Positions 53,548 through 60,000 of a stretch of DNA of 60,000 nucleotides are shown piece after piece. The DNA lies in assembly GCA_037447655.1 (NCBI GenBank), contig JBBHKE010002976.1:287898-347897 (forward strand), given 5' to 3'. Source of the stretch: Zygnema cylindricum (lineage: Eukaryota > Streptophyta > Zygnematophyceae > Zygnematales > Zygnemataceae). Position numbers and translations under genes: made by a program. The notes beneath the pieces are model-generated. The model did no database searches, was not told the origin of the DNA, and worked only from the letters and a program-made list of their open reading frames with translations. Numbering within the stretch: position 1 is the first letter of the stretch; every line of letters starts with the position of its first letter.

Positions 53548-54690
53548 CAAACAGTAAACCGACGAAAAGGACTGTGATCTTCCAAGCTCGAACTAGAAAC
53601 AATCTAGCCGGTTCTGCTGCGACTTGCAATCTTCTTCTCAGGTTCCTTCAATATGGATCAGAAGCTAGTAATATGAGGAAAACTAAACTTCGCTAAGGCA
53701 AATGTAGCTGCTAGGCAAAATAGGTTAAACAAGAACCTAACCGTCAGGACCTAACAGTACTTCACCAAACAACTAATGTGACTGCTGACAATGCTGATAG
53801 TTGCTTGCTGACAAATATTTTTAGCTGCTTTCACTTATGAACGGATCTGTGATTCAAGCAAGGTACAAACTACATACGAACATATCTAGCTTGATATGTT
53901 TTTTATATTAAAGATTTTCAAGCTTTTGAGTGCAAATGCTCTATGCTTTGAACATTCACAGAAATGTATTAAACACAGACTTGTGACTCAAACTGACGTA
54001 CATCACTTTCGTACGAGTCTATTCCATATACTTACCCTAAGCTATCTGCTAGGATTCTAGCCTCCTTCAACTCATAATACTTCGCAACTCTATAACGTAG
54101 GTACTAGTATATATTGCTAACAAGTTGATGTAAATTTCTAGAGAGACTCGTTCTGTCCTGCTCCTTGCAATGACCTCAGACAGCGAGAGCTGATGAATTC
54201 CTCCAAATGACGTACAGATTTAACGAAAATGTACGAATCTGCAACCCTAACCCTTTTACCAGGCGTAAGCCTGGCAAAACTCCCTTGCACACCAACAAAA
54301 ATCCTTGAATTTGGCGTCATTCGTATGACTGCTTGCAAGCGAGTCAAGAAAAAAATTGTAGAGAGAAGGTCATCCCCGGAGAAGATTCTGCTGATACAAT
54401 AAAACCCGTGCTGTACGATCCAGCTGTAGTTAAGCTGCCCATGGCTACCTTCAACTAAAAGAGCGAGGTAAGAGGGAAAGTCGGAGAGGATGGAAGGAGG
54501 TACCAGTCTAGCTGCAGGGTTCCTGCCAGCTCATCCTCATCCTGGACCTTCTGACTGCTCTGACTCCAAACCGTACAGGATCCTGAACCAATACCGTGTG
54601 AACCCGTACATATGAGGTACACATATACATGAAGTATATGCAAGACGTACAGGATTGGATGGGCGGAGGTCAAGACCTCGCGACAACGGA
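53548..54690 (-). promoter_or_regulatory. Upstream region of the CCCH gene
   Basis: Expected to hold the 5' UTR and promoter. No definite element seen. Confidence 0.3.
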
Positions 54691-54694
54691 CGAT

Positions 54695-54942
54695 CAAAAT
54701 GGTTGCACCTTCGTTAATAGGAGTACAAAATAGTACATAAACGGTACTGATTCTGTGAAGTTTTTGTACTTTTAGTTGGCAGAATGATGTACCTCCAAAA
54801 TTCACCTGAAAGTATGATCAAAGTGGTTGCACCTTCATTAATAGGAGTACAATATAGTACATAAACGGTACTGATTCTGCGAAGTTTTTGTACTTTTAGT
54901 TGGCAGAATGATGTACCTCCAAAATTCACCTAAAAGTATATA
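54695..54942. repeat. 124-bp tandem duplication
   Basis: Two adjacent copies starting caaaatggttgcacc and caaagtggttgcacc, with only a few differences. Both contain gtacataaacggtactgatt. Confidence 0.93.
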
Positions 54943-55069
54943 ACATGACCCCCAATAAGCGCCTTCGGTAAACAAAAGTCCAGCTACCACTGTACAGACG
55001 AGTCGCGAAGAACCGCCTCACGATCCATGTGGGACGGCAGCGTCCGAGGCGCAAAATACCATATACCGT

Positions 55070-55895
55070 ATATAAAGGGAATTGCTAATCGCAGAGACGA
55101 TTTTTGCTGCGCGCAGGTAGTAGTCAGAAATTGTACATTTGAAGTACAATTTCGTACAGGCTGTACCTTTAATTTCAGATCTGACGGTCAATCCGTCGAA
55201 CAGCTTTGACTGGCGGAATATTGTACCGGCGGTTAAAAAAGTGTCGCGCTTGCAAACGTCGACCGTCATAAAAAAAAAAAAATCACACGGCCGGCGCAGG
55301 TTTACTGTAACCAAACTGCGGCAGCCACATATAAATAAAATGGCTGCGCGCAGGTACAGTACTGTAGTTTACTGCAAAAATGAAATCAACTCGCGAACCG
55401 TTACATTGAACTTGGACACATATTAAAGGACGACGTACAACATGTGTAAACTCCCACGAAACCAAATAAACTTCGTACAAAATAAAAATGCGTACCCGAC
55501 TACCCGCGTATAAATATCGATGAAACTAAAATGACACGTCGTCACGTCCACGGTGGACGTGACAACGAGTTGATTTCATTTTTGCGGCTAACGTGAAGTG
55601 ATAAACTACCTGCGCGTAGCCATTTTATTTATATGTGGCTGCCGCAGTTTGGTTACAGTAAACCTGCGCCGGCCGTGTGAAAAAAAAATTTTTTTATGAC
55701 GGTCGACGTTTGCAAGCGCGACACTTTTTTAACCGCCGGTACAATAATCCGCCAGTCAAAGTTGTTCGACGGATTGACCGTCACATCTGAAATTAAAGGT
55801 ACGTATCCTGTACAAAATTGTACTTCAAATGTACAATTTCTGACAACTATCTGCGCGCAGCAAAAATCGTCTCTGCGATTAGCAATTCCCTATAT
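55070..55895. mobile_element. Large foldback element (long inverted repeat)
   Basis: Arms 55070-55394 and 55566-55895 are reverse complements with scattered mismatches and small indels, around a loop of about 170 bp. The outer part pairs tataaagggaattgct with agcaattccctatat. The inner part pairs caaaaatgaaatcaactcg with cgagttgatttcatttttg. No coding sequence. A transcript would form a hairpin of roughly 325 bp. Confidence 0.88.
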
Positions 55896-57146
55896 AAAAG
55901 GGGGTGAGCCAGACGAGAGTCCACATGCTCGAGGCTGTCGGAGCAGAAAGGTAACTACGTGGCGATAAATAATTGAGAAAACTCCGGGATTTTGCAGAAC
56001 AAAGTGGCTGATGTGGTATTGTATCATTGGTGGACAATGCATGTTTTCAGAGGACCAGATTGTGCGGCCCTGCAGAAAAGTTGGATGTCTTCCGTAATTG
56101 AGTAACACATCTTAGCCGTCTATTTATCCTGCCACGGATCGTGACCGCTTGTCGGCTAGTAGACGGCGCCGGAATTTGGCAATCTGTGATTTGGACGATC
56201 CCGTGGCGCGCCTTCCTAAGAATGGCCGCTCGAAGTCCCATCATAACGCACAGATATCGATGGAATTTTGCAGAGTGCCGTACAGGCATTTTTGCTAACC
56301 TATCACAGGTATTCCAAAAAATTGGAAAAGAATTAGTACAACCAATTTGACAAAAATGCTGCCCCCATACTTAATCTCGGCACATTCTCTGATAAAAAGA
56401 CTCATTTCATTTTCCTAATATCTTGTTCGGTGGACGTCCCCCGCCAATTCCGGAGCACGGACCGAACCTCAGGCTCTTCGCCAAATCCCTTCCACTCTCG
56501 GGTTTGTCGACCACTGTTAAGACGGTGCTACATGGTGCAATCCACATCTGATTCCAGGTCCAGCAGCCCATGCTGGAGAACGGGAATTACCGGTTACCGA
56601 ATTACCGGTTCTCTAATCCAAAATTGTAATTCCGGCCTTGAATAAAACGAGCGCCAGCTAAAATGCAGGTTCCGAATAATTATACATGCCTTAAATACCG
56701 TAATGACGTAAGAGCGTGACGCGTGTGCATGTTCTCACACATTGTAGTGTGAAAGTGAAAAGTACAAGCTAAAGTCAGCGCATAAGGTTGTCGGTTGGGC
56801 TGGTCGCACTTTGCTGCATTCCGTTCGCACTTTCTGCGTAATGTGCCAAACAGCTAAAATAATGGATGACACGTGTACTTTTTTTGAGTAATTTGACGCC
56901 ACGTAGCCGTCTGAAATGGAATTGGCCACTCATACATCCGTGTCTTTAGTTCTGTCAGGAGGCACGTGAAAAGCGTGAGATTGGTCGACAGCGTTCAGAC
57001 TTCTCGGACAAACTGACCAGCCTGCCTTTTCATTGGACCATACGAATGTGGAGTATCGGTGATTTGCGGTGACGGGCTCAGGCGGACGACACATATCGTT
57101 TTAAGACGAACGGCTTCCAACCCGACTGCTGTACGGTCGGATAGTA
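55896..57146. other. Intergenic sequence, no feature recognised
   Basis: Unique sequence. Only a short direct repeat of the phrase attaccggtt near 56585-56612 stands out. Confidence 0.4.
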
Positions 57147-57634
57147 CACCGTGAATCGCTATTAGCGTAATAAAAAATATAGCGTAATGAAACAATTAGC
57201 GTACTTCACGGTAAATTGTGTTTTTTCGGGTACACCATGATACTAATTTATCATGTACTCTAATTTTAAACTGCTTTGTAAAAATTTTCGGCACATAATA
57301 TGTCCACACTAAAATATGTATATATACGAAATTGTTCAAATCGTACGCCGTCGCGTTTTTTTTACATCTGCGTATGCCGGAAAATATTTACGTAATTATA
57401 TATTATTATATTTTCTGTACTTTTAAATTTAAAAATGTACGAAATAGTACAGATCTGACAGTCCGTACATCACACTATTTAAAAGGGCACTAAATTACAG
57501 TTATAAACCGTATTGAGCGGGGTACCTCAAATAACCTGCAAAAACATTTAGCGTACTTTATTCTATTTGAGAATTTGCCCCAAAAAAAGGGGTACCCCAA
57601 TTAGCTTCATGTACGCTAATAGCGATTCACGGTG
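57147..57634. mobile_element. TA-flanked TIR element, CACCGTGAATCG ends
   Basis: A 488-bp element with perfect 23-bp inverted ends starting CACCGTGAATCGCTATTAGC, and TA on both sides (57145-57146, 57635-57636). Non-coding. Confidence 0.88.
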
Positions 57635-57641
57635 TACAGTA

Positions 57642-57840
57642 CACCGTGAATCGTTATTAGCCTTATGTACGCTATATCGGCACCCCAAAATTTTGACATT
57701 GATACCTTAAATATAATAAATTACACTATTTAAGGACGTGGACCATAATCTGCCACGTCTCTTGTCACTAAATTAGAATGAATGACGCTATTTTTTTCTT
57801 TACACTAATAATTTCTATACGCTAATAACGATTCAAGGTG
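57642..57840. mobile_element. TA-flanked short TIR element
   Basis: A 199-bp element with ends CACCGTGAATCGTTATTAGC and GCTAATAACGATTCAAGGTG (one mismatch), and TA on both sides. It lies 7 bp from the previous element. Confidence 0.85.
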
Positions 57841-57849
57841 TACTGTACT

Positions 57850-58377
57850 GTTATTAGTGTCAAATTTTAAATAGTGTTGAAGAAAATTTACCGTAATTGA
57901 TGCTAATTAAGAATTTGATTTTCTTTTTTTAAAAGGTATATTCTAATTTCGGCGTTTATGCTAATTTGGGAACAACAAAAATTTAATAATTGCTGTACGA
58001 TTATATACATTAATATATGTATCTGTACAAAATATTAGAAATCGTACGCCGTCGTGAAATTTAAATATCCGTACATGTCAGACTAGTTAACGTGTCAGAA
58101 TAATCCGGTTTTTGAGCGCACGTTCCTATGCGTGCGAGTCTGATTTAATTCATTTTTTGTAAATTTGTCACTTGAAAAGGTACATTTATGTACGAACTGA
58201 CATCGTCCGTACACCATACTATTTAGATCTAATTGTACTTTCGATCTTTACGTTATTTTGTACGGTACCTTTATTAACGTCAAGGAAAAATTAAAATCAT
58301 GTATCCTATTTGAGGAAAAAAATCAAAATTTTAAGAGCCCAAATTAGTGACTTTGACACTAATAACGATTCGCGGTG
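57850..58377. mobile_element. TA-flanked TIR element, left end truncated
   Basis: Strongly similar along its length to 22331-22860 (for example gttgaagaaaatttaccgtaa near the left end). The right end CGATTCGCGGTG is intact and followed by TA at 58378-58379. The first ~10 bp of the left end are missing, directly after a TACTGTACTG string. Confidence 0.85.
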
Positions 58378-58379
58378 TA

Positions 58380-59838
58380 CTGTACTGCACTGTACTGTAC
58401 AGTACTGTAGTGGAATTCCTACAAGTGCGACCGTCCTTTATGGTGTCAGCGATGACAGGTACAGTACAGTGTGACGTGTCAGAAAATGTCCTGCCGTACC
58501 TGATGCGCCTGATGGCCACATGTTAACGCCCAACTCCGTTCTATTCGATGACAGCTAATCAGTTTAACTATGTATCGGAGCATGAAAAGTCATCGACCCT
58601 TTTGTGACTGATTCTGGAACGCCAAAGAGAGAAAACCCTAAAATCAAACATACATGAGATTCGATAGCCATTGTACTCAGATTTTCACTCACTGTACAAT
58701 AGTAACAATTGGAGCACGTGAGGGTGAATTTGATATAGCGAATTCGTATTCGTACCTTTGTAGACGGGTTCGGCGTCTGTGGACCCTTCTGTTCAAATCA
58801 GCGGTAAAACAGGTACGGCATCTTTCAGAGGTTTTGTACTTTTGTGTCTGCATTCTCTGGATGCTGAATTGCTGACAGATTAGTAGATTACAGTACAGTA
58901 CTGTACTGCACAAGCATGCTTTTGAGATTTTAACGCGGAATCTGGCAGTACGTACATGGTGAAAATGGTCAACAGCAGAGTTAACGACACTTGGCAGGAC
59001 CCTGCCAGGTGATATTAATTTCTGCAGTCAAAAATAACCGTCGATTAGGATTTCAATCTCCTTTGACCGTCGATATCACTTCGTCCAAACCTCTTAAGGC
59101 GTCAGAAATTCAGGACCCTAGCGCGTCCTCCATAAATGAGTGACGACAGTAGAGAGTACGGTACAATTATATCGAAACTGTCAAAACTGAATCGACAAGG
59201 AAGCTGATACGTGAACAGGTGGACATCTTAATTGCTCACAGCTCACAAAAGCCACAATTGCGGCAATTTGCATTTTTGGTATCCATATTACATCTGAACA
59301 GTCAAAGACGTGACGAGATGTCGGTTGATGTCCTGGATGACGAATTATAATGACATCAATCTCTCGGTTTTCCAGCTTTTGAATATCTCTATTCCAATTG
59401 GCAATTTGCAAAGACTGTACTGTAACATCTTGAAGTTTAAACGGTATAGCCTAGACCTGCCGTCATTTACTCAGACGTTTATACGATTAAACCCATGATG
59501 TAAACGCTTAAAATATTTTTAACCTTCAAATACTGGTGCAAAAAATCAAATAACTGGTATGTCTTTATGACGTTAATGATTCCTTTAATTTTTTATTTTT
59601 TAAAATTTACCTCCTCACTACGCCTTTTTAACTCTCCTCCCCTTGTCTACAGTCTTTTCCAACAAAAAATCCTCTCCGGCAAAGAATGTTGGGAAAAGCC
59701 GAAAGGTACATTTAGGGTTAGAAAATATAAAATTCAGAGTTTGAACTAAAAAATTATGCAGAGTTCAGAAAAATTGAATTCTGGAGTAAAATTTTAAAAT
59801 CTAGAACCACTAGTTCAAATTTCAGCGATCTAATACTG
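58380..59838. other. Intergenic sequence with TACTGTA-rich patches
   Basis: Apart from short runs of actgtactgtacagtactgt near 58380-58412 and 58890-58905, I see no gene or element. Confidence 0.45.
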
Positions 59839-59840
59839 TA

Positions 59841-60000
59841 CACCGCGAATTGTAATTAGAGTTATGTACGCTAATTCCGTCAACCCAAATTTTGACTCTA
59901 TCGCCATAAGTACAGTACACCGCGACTCGTAATTAGAGTAATGAACAAATTAGAGTACAAAAACTAAAAAAAAAATAGAGTAATGAACGCTAATTTATGT
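59841..60000. mobile_element. TA-flanked TIR elements cut by the window edge
   Basis: Left ends CACCGCGAATTG at 59841 (after TA at 59839-59840) and CACCGCGACTCG at 59918 (after TA at 59916-59917). The second lies inside the first, so one member seems inserted into another. Right ends lie outside the window. Confidence 0.75.

Noticed and set aside
55027-55968. Several frames of 60-98 codons on both strands
   Set aside because: They lie in the arms of the foldback element and mirror each other on opposite strands.

Overview
This window is nuclear DNA from a plant-lineage (streptophyte) organism. Three genes support that: a class I histone deacetylase whose exons read as plant HDA9, an MBOAT lysophospholipid acyltransferase of the plant LPLAT/LPCAT type, and a plant-type protein with five CCCH zinc fingers. 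All three have many short exons with GT-AG introns. Long pyrimidine-rich tracts and abundant DNA transposons fill the rest. I cannot name the species. The divergent acyltransferase N-terminus suggests an early-branching land plant or a charophyte alga, but that is a guess.

Layout. 1-4321 is a CT-rich satellite field punctuated by six copies of a ~45-bp block. 4327-10372 is one complete but disabled Copia LTR retrotransposon with 5-bp target duplications. 11013-20020 is HDA9 on the + strand; 13 exons are exact, but the exon carrying the third zinc ligand cannot be found intact, and its intron holds an LTR remnant. 19619-24715 and about 25014-31992 are two diverged copies of one segment that includes the last HDA9 exon. 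Each copy carries transposon insertions the other lacks, so the order of events can be read. 32371-41592 is the acyltransferase gene (+), with nine exons placed and two not found, around CT tracts and a 167-N gap. 42000-44010 holds decayed repeats. 46466-53547 is the CCCH zinc-finger gene (-), complete in seven exons (483 aa). 54690-60000 is intergenic and dominated by inverted-repeat elements.

The most unusual observation is at both N gaps. The sequence just right of each gap is a reversed but NOT complemented copy of sequence slightly further right (288 nt perfect at gap 1, 22 nt at gap 2). No known DNA process makes this, so I read it as an assembly or gap-filling fault. A second theme is a transposon family with TA target duplications and termini CACCGCGAATCG/CGATTCGCGGTG. 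It occurs at least seven times, and the window contains one pre-insertion empty site that proves its ends.

The three genes have no visible functional link. HDA9 would deacetylate histones in the nucleus, the acyltransferase would remodel phospholipids in the endoplasmic reticulum, and the CCCH protein would bind nucleic acid.
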